Shown: positions 33,827-40,957 of the stretch, in pieces
Numbering within the stretch: position 1 is the first letter of the stretch
How the letters are laid out: each line of letters starts with the position of its first letter
From: Streptomyces fildesensis
Lineage (GTDB): Bacteria > Actinomycetota > Actinomycetes > Streptomycetales > Streptomycetaceae
Length of the DNA stretch: 64,000 nucleotides
Reading direction: 5' to 3'
Assembly: GCF_016107395.1 (NCBI RefSeq)
Contig: NZ_JAAIKO010000026.1
Span: forward strand, 45,189 to 109,188
Program-made: the position numbers and the translations under genes
Notes under the pieces: model-generated
What the model was told of the DNA's origin: nothing
Databases searched by the model: none
What the model saw: the letters and a program-made list of their open reading frames with translations, nothing else

Positions 33827-34213
33827 TTGAACGACTCGGCCCGGACTCCGTTCCTCGGATGCGAAGCGCCGGCGGTACCCGGCGGATACCTCAGTTGGCG
33901 GGAACCGGTCACCGACCACTGGTGGCAGCAGGTCTGGTTCGACACCGCCAAGCCCCAGTTCCGCGACCTCGGAAAGCTGACCGCCCGCGCGGGCAGCCTG
34001 CGCTCCGCCATCGATTCCCGCACCAAGACGGCGCTACGCATCGCCGACAGCGGTCCGCAGTCCGACCGCTTCACCTCAGCACAGACCCTGACCGCGCTGG
34101 TCAAGAAGTCCACCACCTCACGCGCCGACGCCTGGCGGACCCAGATTCAGGGTCTCCAGTCAGGTCAGACCCTGGAAGGCACCTGGGAAGGCGGAGCCAA
34201 GGACCATGGGTGA
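33827..34213 (+). CDS. Hypothetical protein downstream of the amidohydrolase
   Basis: This 128-residue soluble protein starts with TTG 5 nt after the amidohydrolase stop. It contains PGGYLSWREPVTDHWWQQVWFDTAKPQF and a helical middle (KLTARAGSLRSAIDSRTKTALRIADS). No family was recognised. Tight spacing suggests co-transcription with the amidohydrolase, and the 8-nt overlap with the next gene extends the operon. Confidence 0.55.
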   Translation: MNDSARTPFLGCEAPAVPGGYLSWREPVTDHWWQQVWFDTAKPQFRDLGKLTARAGSLRSAIDSRTKTALRIADSGPQSDRFTSAQTLTALVKKSTTSRADAWRTQIQGLQSGQTLEGTWEGGAKDHG

Positions 34214-34535
34214 GGGGAGAGCGGACCCCAAAGGCCCCAAGGACCCGAAGGGCCGTAAGAATCCCGAGAGTTCGGAGGGCTCCGTGGGCTCCGAGGACAG
34301 CAAGGCGCGCGCGGATCGGATCCATGCGCTGATCGAACGGTCCAAAGCCGGTCGGACACCAGAGGAACCGCCGGAAGACGAAGAGCCTCGTGCAGCCAAC
34401 CCGCGCGAGGCGATTCACCGCCGCATGCGCGAACTTGACGCCGACGCGTCAGAGGTTCCGGACTCCGATGACCCCGCGGCCCCGAAGGGGGACGCGACTC
34501 CCAAGGGGCCGGCCTCCCCGCCGGGCAGGGCGTAG
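34206..34535 (+). CDS. Hypothetical charged, low-complexity protein
   Basis: This 109-residue hydrophilic protein is rich in Lys, Asp, Glu, Pro and Ser (PKGPKDPKGRKNPESSEGS). Its one ordered-looking stretch is DSKARADRIHALIERSKAG and a second helix EAIHRRMRELDADAS. It overlaps the previous gene by 8 nt. It is probably largely disordered, with unknown function. Confidence 0.5.
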   Translation: MGEGRADPKGPKDPKGRKNPESSEGSVGSEDSKARADRIHALIERSKAGRTPEEPPEDEEPRAANPREAIHRRMRELDADASEVPDSDDPAAPKGDATPKGPASPPGRA

Positions 34536-34640
34536 CGCCCGGACGCGTGAAATTCCACCTCGACGCCGTGTTGTGCGTGCCCATCGCCTATGCCCCCGGT
34601 CTACTTTCGGTCCGTCCGTCCCCTCAGTCTCGGAGGCTCT

Positions 34641-35302
34641 ATGGACTGGTCCCGGCCCATGCTCGCGGCGAGCGGCAGGCGATTCCTGGCAGTGGTCCCA
34701 CTGCTCGGAGCAGCGGCCCCGCTGCTCCTCGGATGCTCGTCAGGTGGTGGCAACGACAGCCCCTCCGGCGGGACGTCCGCCACTTCGGAGGAGTCTCTCG
34801 ACCCGAACGCAACCCCACCGGTGGAGGGCTCGGAAGAGTCCAGCGAGGGTCAAAAAGAACTGCGAAGCCGAACGGCGGCTTCAAGGACGGTCCCAAACCG
34901 TCCGCCAAATTCTCCGGGCAGTGGCCCAACCCGGTCAATGTGGATGTGAATAACACCACCGGAGCCGCCTACGAAGCGCAGTTGGAGTTCCATGACTGCA
35001 CCCCCGGGCAGCCGGCCCAGTCGGTGAGTAGACACATCTCGGTGGCGCCGGGGGCGAGCTACTTCGACGAATTCCATCTCGCCGCCACTGCACCGCGCAT
35101 TACGCACACTATGTGCGGCACCCTGGTCCAGGACGGCGGCGGCCCCGTCACCACGTTCAGCGATCCGATCCATCCGCCCTCGTCCGCCCCGCCCGTACCC
35201 TCTGACACCCCCGACAGCCCCGATACCCCGGACAGCCCCGACACCCCCGATACCCCCGATGTCTCCGAAGGACCCGCGACGTCCGACGCGAGCACACCCT
35301 GA
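34641..35302 (+). pseudogene. Frameshifted putative lipoprotein
   Basis: The 5' part has a clear lipoprotein signal (MDWSRPMLAASGRRFLAVVP then LLGAAAPLLLGCSSGG) and an acidic linker ending SSEGQK. The matching C-terminal part lies in another frame: TAKPNGGFKDGPKPSAKFSG, NNTTGAAYEAQLEFHDC, a conserved-looking THTMCGTLVQDGGGP and a Pro/Asp repeat tail to 35302. Joining them needs one extra A in the run of five A at 34852-34856. Either a recent 1-base deletion, a sequencing error, or slippage explains it. Confidence 0.68.
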
Positions 35303-36273
35303 GCCCGGCCGATCCGGCCCCCGAGCCGGCCCCCGTCCCGGACCCTGCCCCGGCCCCTGTTCCCGACCCGGGCGCCGATCCCGGCACCGGCGGGAACGGG
35401 GGCGATGCCGGTGAGCCCGAAGCGGGTCCTTCACCCTGGGCCGGTTGGCTGGGTACGCTCACCACGCTGGTCGCACCCACCACGCTCATCGGGGCGCTGC
35501 TGCTCTACTTCGGTTTCGCCTACACCGACGCGCTGTACGAGCAGTTCGGGATCGACGCGGCCACCCTGGGCTTCTCCACCCAGGACTACGCCCTGCGCAG
35601 TGGCGGCGCGCTCTTCCTGCCCATCGGGGCGGCGCTGGTCGTCGGATTGCTGGGGGTGCTCGCGTACTACCTGGTCGCGTCACTCGGCCGGTCGGACGCG
35701 CCCACCCCGCCGTACGTCCGTTGGGCTTCGCTCGCCGTGATCGCGTGCGGGCTGCTGCTCTTCCTCGTCGGGCTGCTCTGCGGGTTCGATGTGCTCTACG
35801 CCGGCTCGCTGGGGACACCGCTGTTCCTGGGCGGTGGTCTGGTGGTGCTGATGTACGGGAGACTGCTCCTCGTCAAGATTTCCGGCGGCCGGTACCCGGT
35901 CCTACGGGAGAAGGCCGCGCTGGCCATCGTTGCCGCGCTGATCGTGCTCTCGTCGTTCTGGACGGTGAACATCTATGCCCAGGACCATGGCAAAAGCGAC
36001 GCTGCTTATCTGACGGACCGTCTGTGGCTCAGACCGCAGGTGGTGCTCGACACCACCGAGCGGCTGTACTTCCAGTACCCGGGAGTGCAGGAGACCGTCC
36101 TTCCCGAGGGCACACCGCAGCAACACTTCAGGTTCCGCTACCGGGGACTGCGCTTGCTTGCCCAGTCCGGCGACCGGATGTTCATCATTCCGCAGTCCTG
36201 GACTGTGGATCGCGGAAACGTGCTGATCATCCCGTTGGACGCCAACGTCCGGGTCTCCTTCCGACCCGGCTGA
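35299..36273 (+). CDS. Membrane protein of unknown function, start codon unclear
   Basis: The frame is open from about 35206 with a Pro/Asp-rich lead (DPAPEPAPVPDPAPAPVPDP). It continues through WAGWLGTLTTLVAPTTLIGA and YTDALYEQFGIDAATLGFST, at least four membrane helices, and a C-terminal external domain ending NVLIIPLDANVRVSFRPG. No ATG, GTG or TTG exists in frame before the first helix; CTG at 35299 overlaps the lipoprotein stop as CTGA. The next usable start (TTG 35647) would cut off the first helices. Start assignment is therefore tentative, though the protein itself looks real. Confidence 0.6.
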   Translation: MSPADPAPEPAPVPDPAPAPVPDPGADPGTGGNGGDAGEPEAGPSPWAGWLGTLTTLVAPTTLIGALLLYFGFAYTDALYEQFGIDAATLGFSTQDYALRSGGALFLPIGAALVVGLLGVLAYYLVASLGRSDAPTPPYVRWASLAVIACGLLLFLVGLLCGFDVLYAGSLGTPLFLGGGLVVLMYGRLLLVKISGGRYPVLREKAALAIVAALIVLSSFWTVNIYAQDHGKSDAAYLTDRLWLRPQVVLDTTERLYFQYPGVQETVLPEGTPQQHFRFRYRGLRLLAQSGDRMFIIPQSWTVDRGNVLIIPLDANVRVSFRPG

Positions 36274-36325
36274 GCCACGGAAGACTCCGCCGGTTGTGGT
36301 CAGGTCCCAGCACCCGCTCAGTTCT

Positions 36326-37438
36326 TCACCCGTCGGTGCACGGGGATGTCGCGGGTAGTTCCACAGTGATGCGGATCCCGCCGGCAGAGCGCGGGGTGAG
36401 GGTGAGGGTTCCGTCGTGTGCCTGGGTGATGGTTTTGACGATGGCCAGGCCCAGACCGACGCCTGTCCGGGCGGTGTGGATGCGCTCAGTACCGCGCTGG
36501 AAGGGTTCGGTGAACGTCGAGACCAGGTGCGGCGAGAGCTGCTCGCCGGTGTTTTCGACGGTGAGTACCACGGTGTTGGGGCCGACGCTGGTGTGGACCC
36601 ATACGCTGCCGTGTTCCGGCAGGTTGTGGACGATCGCGTTCTGTACGAGGTTCGTGGTCAGCTGCAGCAGGAGTGCCGGCGATCCGTTCGCCGGGGCGAC
36701 GTCGCCGCTGGTTTCGAGGGTGACGCCATGCTTCTCCGCGAGGGGGAGGAGTGTCTCGGTGGCTCCTTCCGCCATGAGGGACAGGTCGACCGGTTCTCGG
36801 GTGAAGGACCTCTGACCGGCGCGGCTGAGCAGGAGCAGTGCCTCGGTGAGGTCGATGGCTCGGGTGTTGACGGCGTGGAGGCGGTCGACGAGTTCACCGG
36901 TGTCGTGGTTCGGATCGGTGCGGGCCACGTCGAGCAGTGCCTTCGAGATCGCCAGCGGGGTGCGCAACTCGTGGGAGGCGTTGGCTGCGAATCTCTGCTG
37001 TTCGGCGTTGTGCTCTTCGAGACGCGCGAGCATGGCGTCGAAGGCGTCGGCGAGTTCGCGGAACTCGTCCTTGCTGCCCGGTAGCCGGATCCGGTGAGAA
37101 AGTGATCCGTTCGTGGCCATGCGGGTGGCGTGTGTGATGCGGGTCAGGGGGGCGAGCATGTGGCCGGCGAGGATCCACCCTCCTACGAGGCCGAACACCA
37201 GCAGGATCGCCAGTACTGCGGCCGCTCTCGGCGCGAAGACGTTAAGGAGGCCGGACCGGATGGGAAAGACACCATGCGTGGGCTTGTCATCAGGGTTGAT
37301 GAGCATCGCACGGTCCGGGACATAACGGAGGAGGAAAACCCACACGGCCGCGAGCAGCAAGGCACCGGCCACCATGAGGAATCCGGCGTAGCTGAGGGTG
37401 AGTTTGAGGCGAACGCTCATCCCAGGTGCCCTATCCAC
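36326..37438 (-). CDS. vanS: VanS-type vancomycin-responsive sensor histidine kinase
   Basis: This 370-residue kinase starts with GTG 37438, overlapping vanR by 8 nt. Two membrane helices (about 17-39 and 71-93) flank a short external loop of about 30 residues. HAMP-like residues and the H-box FAANASHELRTPL with phospho-acceptor His156 follow, then the N-box LTTNLVQNAIVHN and the ATP lid GVGLGLAIVKT. The N-terminus (DRAPGMSVRLKLTLSYAGF) is that of the Streptomyces VanS group, which in S. coelicolor switches from VanR phosphatase to kinase when vancomycin is present. It forms the vanRS operon, divergent from vanJ. Confidence 0.9.
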   Translation of the reverse strand: MDRAPGMSVRLKLTLSYAGFLMVAGALLLAAVWVFLLRYVPDRAMLINPDDKPTHGVFPIRSGLLNVFAPRAAAVLAILLVFGLVGGWILAGHMLAPLTRITHATRMATNGSLSHRIRLPGSKDEFRELADAFDAMLARLEEHNAEQQRFAANASHELRTPLAISKALLDVARTDPNHDTGELVDRLHAVNTRAIDLTEALLLLSRAGQRSFTREPVDLSLMAEGATETLLPLAEKHGVTLETSGDVAPANGSPALLLQLTTNLVQNAIVHNLPEHGSVWVHTSVGPNTVVLTVENTGEQLSPHLVSTFTEPFQRGTERIHTARTGVGLGLAIVKTITQAHDGTLTLTPRSAGGIRITVELPATSPCTDG

Positions 37439-38126
37439 GGTCTTCTCCTCCGTGGACGGCCCCGGGTTGCGTGTCGATGCGGTAGCCGACGCCTGGCACG
37501 GTGGTGATGATCCAGGGTTCGCCGAGGCGTTTGCGCAGGGCCGAGACCGTGATGCGTACGGCGTTGGTGAACGGGTCCGCGTTCTCGTCCCACGCGCGTT
37601 CCAGGAGATCCTCGGCGCTGACGACACCGCCTTCGGCGGCGACGAGGACTTCGAGCACGGCGAATTGCTTGCGGGTGAGCGCGACGTAGCGGTCGTCGCG
37701 GTAGATCTCGCGGCGGAACGGATCCAGGCGCAAACCTGAGATCTCTCGTACGGGAGGCCTGGTGTGCGCACGCCTGCGGTCGAGTGCTCTGAGCCTGAGC
37801 ACGAGTTCCTGTAGTTCGAACGGTTTCGTGAGGTAGTCGTCGGCGCCGAGTCCGAAGCCGGAGGCCTTGTCGTCGAGACGGTCGGCGGCGGTGAGCATCA
37901 GGATCGGCATGCCGCTGCCGGAGGCGACGATGCGTTTGGCGATCTCGTCGCCGGACGGTCCGGGGATGTCGCGGTCGAGGACGGCGATGTCGTAGGTGTT
38001 GATGCCCAGCAGCTCCTGAGCGGTGTCGCCGTCCCCCGCGATGTCGGCGGCGATCGCTTCCAGGCGTAGACCATCGCGGATGGCTTCTGCCAGGTAGGGC
38101 TCGTCCTCGACGATCAGCACACGCAT
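37431..38126 (-). CDS. vanR: VanR-type OmpR/PhoB-family response regulator
   Basis: This 231-residue protein has a receiver domain with MRVLIVEDEP, the phosphorylated Asp51 in VLDRDIPGPSGDE, and Lys in DDYLTKPFELQEL. The winged-helix C-terminus has ALTRKQFAVLEVL and ISALRKR-like VTVSALRKRLG ending VPGVGYRI. It activates vanRS, vanJK and vanHAX when phosphorylated by VanS. ATG 38126 is 26 nt from a shared intergenic module with vanJ that carries paired TATCG direct repeats. Confidence 0.92.
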   Translation of the reverse strand: MRVLIVEDEPYLAEAIRDGLRLEAIAADIAGDGDTAQELLGINTYDIAVLDRDIPGPSGDEIAKRIVASGSGMPILMLTAADRLDDKASGFGLGADDYLTKPFELQELVLRLRALDRRRAHTRPPVREISGLRLDPFRREIYRDDRYVALTRKQFAVLEVLVAAEGGVVSAEDLLERAWDENADPFTNAVRITVSALRKRLGEPWIITTVPGVGYRIDTQPGAVHGGEDRG

Positions 38127-38151
38127 GTTCTTCAGGCTACGGGTCGGCGCA

Positions 38152-38180
38152 TATCGTCGGCGTATCGAAATCCGCATACG
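38152..38180. promoter_or_regulatory. VanR-box and promoter module upstream of vanJ (and vanR)
   Basis: TATCG at 38152 and again at 38163 (start-to-start 11 bp, one helical turn) is the kind of direct repeat bound by PhoB/OmpR-type dimers. CATACG at 38175-38180 is a candidate -10. The same elements with identical spacing recur at 40896-40924 before vanH. Being between divergent vanR and vanJ, this copy may serve both. VanR binding is inferred. Confidence 0.75.
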
Positions 38181-38213
38181 TGCGGGCAACACCGCGCCGC
38201 CTTGACTGGCGGT

Positions 38214-39389
38214 ATGAGCCGAACCCCACCAACAGCGGAGACAGCGCAGGACAGCCCGGGGGATACCCGCGCGACAGGTACCGGAACGGGTGTTCCGGCG
38301 GCCGGCACGGGCGGGACCTGGCGCGCGGGCGTTCGCCGGGCGATCCTTCCCCGAGTTCTCCGTTGGGCTCGAGCAGGGGATGCCCCATTCGGCTTCCGGG
38401 CGGGGTTCTGGAAGCGCGGCCTGGTGCTCGCGGCACTGGCGCTGCTCCTCGGCCTGCTCATGCTGCTGCACGCGAAGATCCCGAATCGGACCGTGGGACT
38501 CGGCAGCCTGGTGGAGACCTTCCTGCCATGGTTCGGCGGGTTCATCCCGCTGCTGCTGGCCGGTGCGCTGTGGCGCCGCTCCGCCTCTGCGGTGGTCGCG
38601 CTGCTGCTGCCGGTGACGGTGTGGCTGACCCTCTTCGGCGGGATGCTGGTCGACAAGTCCCACGACGGCAGTGACCTCACCGTGGTGAGCCACAACGTCG
38701 GCGCCGACAACCCCGACCCGGCCGGCACCGCCCGCGACCTGGCCGCCTCCGGTGCGGACCTGCTGGCACTGGAGGAGTTCACACCGCAGGCCCTGAACAC
38801 GTACGAGAAGGAACTGGCGAAGCCGTACCCCCACCACACGGTGCGGGGAACGGTCGGACTGTGGAGCAAGCTGCCACTGTCCGACACCCGGCCGGTCGAC
38901 ATCGAGACGGACTACGGTCCGCTGGGGGACACCAAGCCGATGGAGGTCAAGATGGCCTACAACCGGGCGCTGCGCACCACGGTGAGCACCGACCACGGGC
39001 CGTTGGCGGTGTACGTGGCCCACCTGGGGTCCGTGCGGGTGAATCCCAGGGCGGGCTTTTGGACAGGCTCGCGGGACAGAGGCGCGCAGGCACTCGGCAA
39101 GGCCATCGCCGCCGAGCGGAACGAGCGGGTGGTGCTGCTCGGCGACTTGAACGGCACCATCGACGACCGAGCGTTCGCCGGCATCACCTCGCAGCTGCGC
39201 TCGGTCCAGGACGCGGCCGGGGACGGCTTCGGCTTCAGCTGGCCGGCGAACTTCCCGGTGGCGCGGATCGACCAGATCCTGGTCCGCGGTGTCCAGCCGA
39301 GAAGTTCGTGGTCACTGCCGGCCACCGGCAGTGACCACCTGCCGGTGGCGGCCGGCATCAGCTGGTCGACCGGCAGGGGGCGGGCGTGA
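38214..39389 (+). CDS. vanJ: VanJ membrane protein, endonuclease/exonuclease/phosphatase fold
   Basis: This protein of about 391 residues has a basic N-terminus, three membrane helices (LVLAALALLLGLLMLLHAKIP; FLPWFGGFIPLLLAGALW; VVALLLPVTVWLTLFGGML) and an external EEP-fold domain. The domain shows TVVSHNVGADN, LEEFTPQ, LLGDLNGTID and the terminal catalytic GSDHLPV. VanJ of S. coelicolor gives teicoplanin resistance, and its family has been linked to undecaprenyl-pyrophosphate handling. A TTG at 38202 in frame (giving TGGM first) is an alternative start seen identically before vanH. It overlaps vanK by 4 nt. Confidence 0.88.
   Translation: MSRTPPTAETAQDSPGDTRATGTGTGVPAAGTGGTWRAGVRRAILPRVLRWARAGDAPFGFRAGFWKRGLVLAALALLLGLLMLLHAKIPNRTVGLGSLVETFLPWFGGFIPLLLAGALWRRSASAVVALLLPVTVWLTLFGGMLVDKSHDGSDLTVVSHNVGADNPDPAGTARDLAASGADLLALEEFTPQALNTYEKELAKPYPHHTVRGTVGLWSKLPLSDTRPVDIETDYGPLGDTKPMEVKMAYNRALRTTVSTDHGPLAVYVAHLGSVRVNPRAGFWTGSRDRGAQALGKAIAAERNERVVLLGDLNGTIDDRAFAGITSQLRSVQDAAGDGFGFSWPANFPVARIDQILVRGVQPRSSWSLPATGSDHLPVAAGISWSTGRGRA
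39308..39338 (+). other. Strong hairpin in the 3' coding end of vanJ
   Basis: A perfect 14-bp stem (39308-39321 with 39325-39338, loop CCA) lies in the vanJ codons for the catalytic SDHLP region, 48 nt before the vanK start. It could simply reflect coding and GC content, or modulate read-through into vanK. Confidence 0.45.
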
Positions 39390-40495
39390 GGCCGACCGTC
39401 GGGCCGATCAGCGCGGCCGAGCACCTGGAGTTCGTGCGGGCCCAGCGGTCGGTCAGCTTCCTGCAGACCCCGGCATGGGGCCGCGTCAAGACCGAGTGGC
39501 GCAGCGAGTCCCTCGGCTGGTTCGACGGTCGGCGGCTGGTCGGTGCCGGGCTCGTCCTGCACCGACCGGTGCCGCGGTTCGAGCGCTTCACGCTGGCCTA
39601 TCTGCCCGAGGGCCCGGTCATCGACTGGGCCGGCGACATCGACGCGTGGCTCGACCCGCTGGCGGCGTACCTCAAGGCGCACGGCGCGTTCGCGATCCGG
39701 CTCGGCCCGCCGGTGTGCACGGACTCCTGGAGCGCGGCCCAGATCAAGGAGGGTATCGCCGACCCGGGCGTCCAGCGGCTGACCGAGCTGCGGAGTCAGG
39801 GGGATGGCCAGGTCGGCGCCCACGTGACCAGCCGGCTCAGGGATGCCGGCTGGCTGCCGCAGAGCCCGGAGGACGGGTTCGGGGTCGGGCATCCGCAGTT
39901 CAAGTACGAGGTTCCGCTGGCCGGCAGGACCGAGGGCGACGTGCTCAGGGGCATGAACCAGCAGTGGCGCCGCAACATCAAGAAAGCGGCCAAGGAGGGA
40001 GTCGAGGTCACGGTCGGTGAGGACCTGAAAGCATTTCACGACCTCTACATCCACACCGCTGAGCGCGACCGCTTCAGGCCCCGGCCGCTGCGCTACTTCG
40101 AGACCATGTTCGCGGCGCTGAGCGCCGAGGACCCCGAGCGGATCAAGCTCTATCTGGCGCACCACCAGGGCGATCCGGTCGCCGCCGCCATCCTGGTCCG
40201 CGTAGGCGCCCGCGCCTGGTACTCCTACGGCGCCTCCTCCACCGGGAAGCGCGAGGTCCGCGGCTCCAACGCCTGCCAGTGGGCGATGATCCGCGACGCG
40301 CTGGCGGCCGGATGCGACGTCTACGACCTGCGCGGCGTCACCCCCACCCTCGACGCCGACGACCCGCACGTCGGACTGATCCAGTTCAAGGTCGGCACCG
40401 GCGGTCAGGCGGTGAGATACGTCGGCGAGTGGGACCTGCCGCTACGGCCGATGGTCTACCGGGCTTTCGATCTCTATATGAGGCGCGGGCGATGA
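39386..40495 (+). CDS. vanK: VanK, FemABX-family aminoacyltransferase
   Basis: This 369-residue protein starts with GTG inside the vanJ stop (GTGA). It has the FemX double-GNAT layout: SVSFLQTPAWGRVKTEWRSESLGW at the start, LAYLPEGPVIDW, the coiled middle RNIKKAAKEGVEVTVG, and the C-terminal WYSYGASSTGKREVRGSNACQWAMI and GVTPTLDADDPHVGLIQFKVG. VanK adds the bridging glycine to peptidoglycan precursors ending in D-Ala-D-Lac, which the ordinary FemX cannot use, so it is essential once VanHAX works. No TATCG pair precedes it, so it is read from the vanJ promoter. Confidence 0.9.
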   Translation: MRPTVGPISAAEHLEFVRAQRSVSFLQTPAWGRVKTEWRSESLGWFDGRRLVGAGLVLHRPVPRFERFTLAYLPEGPVIDWAGDIDAWLDPLAAYLKAHGAFAIRLGPPVCTDSWSAAQIKEGIADPGVQRLTELRSQGDGQVGAHVTSRLRDAGWLPQSPEDGFGVGHPQFKYEVPLAGRTEGDVLRGMNQQWRRNIKKAAKEGVEVTVGEDLKAFHDLYIHTAERDRFRPRPLRYFETMFAALSAEDPERIKLYLAHHQGDPVAAAILVRVGARAWYSYGASSTGKREVRGSNACQWAMIRDALAAGCDVYDLRGVTPTLDADDPHVGLIQFKVGTGGQAVRYVGEWDLPLRPMVYRAFDLYMRRGR

Positions 40496-40504
40496 GTCCG
40501 CATC

Positions 40505-40791
40505 TCAGGCGAGCGCGGCGGCGACCATGTCGAGGTGCGCCCCGCGGGAGGCCTTGATGAGCACCACATCGCCGGCGACGACGTGGCCGCGCAGCCAGTG
40601 GACGGCCGCGTCGTTGTCGGCCGGCACCGCCGCCCGCGCTCGACGTGCTCGCCGGTGAAGGCGACGAAGAGGCCGCCCGGCTCGACCTGCCGGCCGTCGA
40701 GCACGGCCGGCGCGGTCACCGTCACGGAGCTGTCGCCCTGGACCCTCCCGCCGACGACCTCGGCGATCTCGCCGAGGCTGAGCGGGATCAT
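40505..40791 (-). pseudogene. murF: Gutted murF remnant between vanK and vanH
   Basis: The 5' end is a good MurF start: MIPLSLGEIAEVVGGRVQGD, TAPAVLDGRQVEPGGLFVAF, TGEHVE. About 52 residues in, the frame shifts by one and continues with the MurF C-terminus (PADNDAAVHWLRG, GDVVLIKASRGAHLDMVAAALA, stop at 40505). The ATP-binding and ligase core of roughly 370 residues is absent. MurF joins D-Ala-D-X to the UDP-muramyl tripeptide; murF-like genes accompany vanHAX in some glycopeptide producers, so this is probably a fossil of that arrangement. Confidence 0.8.
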
Positions 40792-40895
40792 GACCGCGCG
40801 GCGCGGGGGCCGCCGAGCGGGAGCAGGCCGGCAGGGCAGAGGCTGCGGGAGGCTGTTTCGTCGAAGGGCATTCCTTCATTGAAGGCCGGGTGGTG

Positions 40896-40924
40896 TATCG
40901 CCGGCATATCGAAAACCCCATACG
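40896..40924 (+). promoter_or_regulatory. VanR-box and promoter module upstream of vanH
   Basis: TATCG at 40896 and 40907 (11 bp apart) and CATACG at 40919-40924 repeat the vanJ module exactly in spacing. Over the 68 positions from the first TATCG through the ATG, I count 14 differences from the vanJ copy. It is the likely VanR~P-activated vanHAX promoter. Confidence 0.78.
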
Positions 40925-40957
40925 TTCCGGCAACGTCACACTGCCTTGACTGGAGGC

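Noticed and set aside
35205..35265. Tandem CCCCGACAC/CCCCGATAC repeats, reminiscent of a CRISPR or VNTR
   Set aside because: The repeats are in coding frame and encode the DTPDSPDTP tail of the lipoprotein; there are no spacers. It is a protein low-complexity region.
40946..40951. TTGACT before vanH (and 38202-38207 before vanJ) as a -35 promoter box
   Set aside because: No -10 hexamer occurs 16-18 bp downstream in either copy, and the sequence overlaps the start of the gene; CATACG upstream is a better promoter element.
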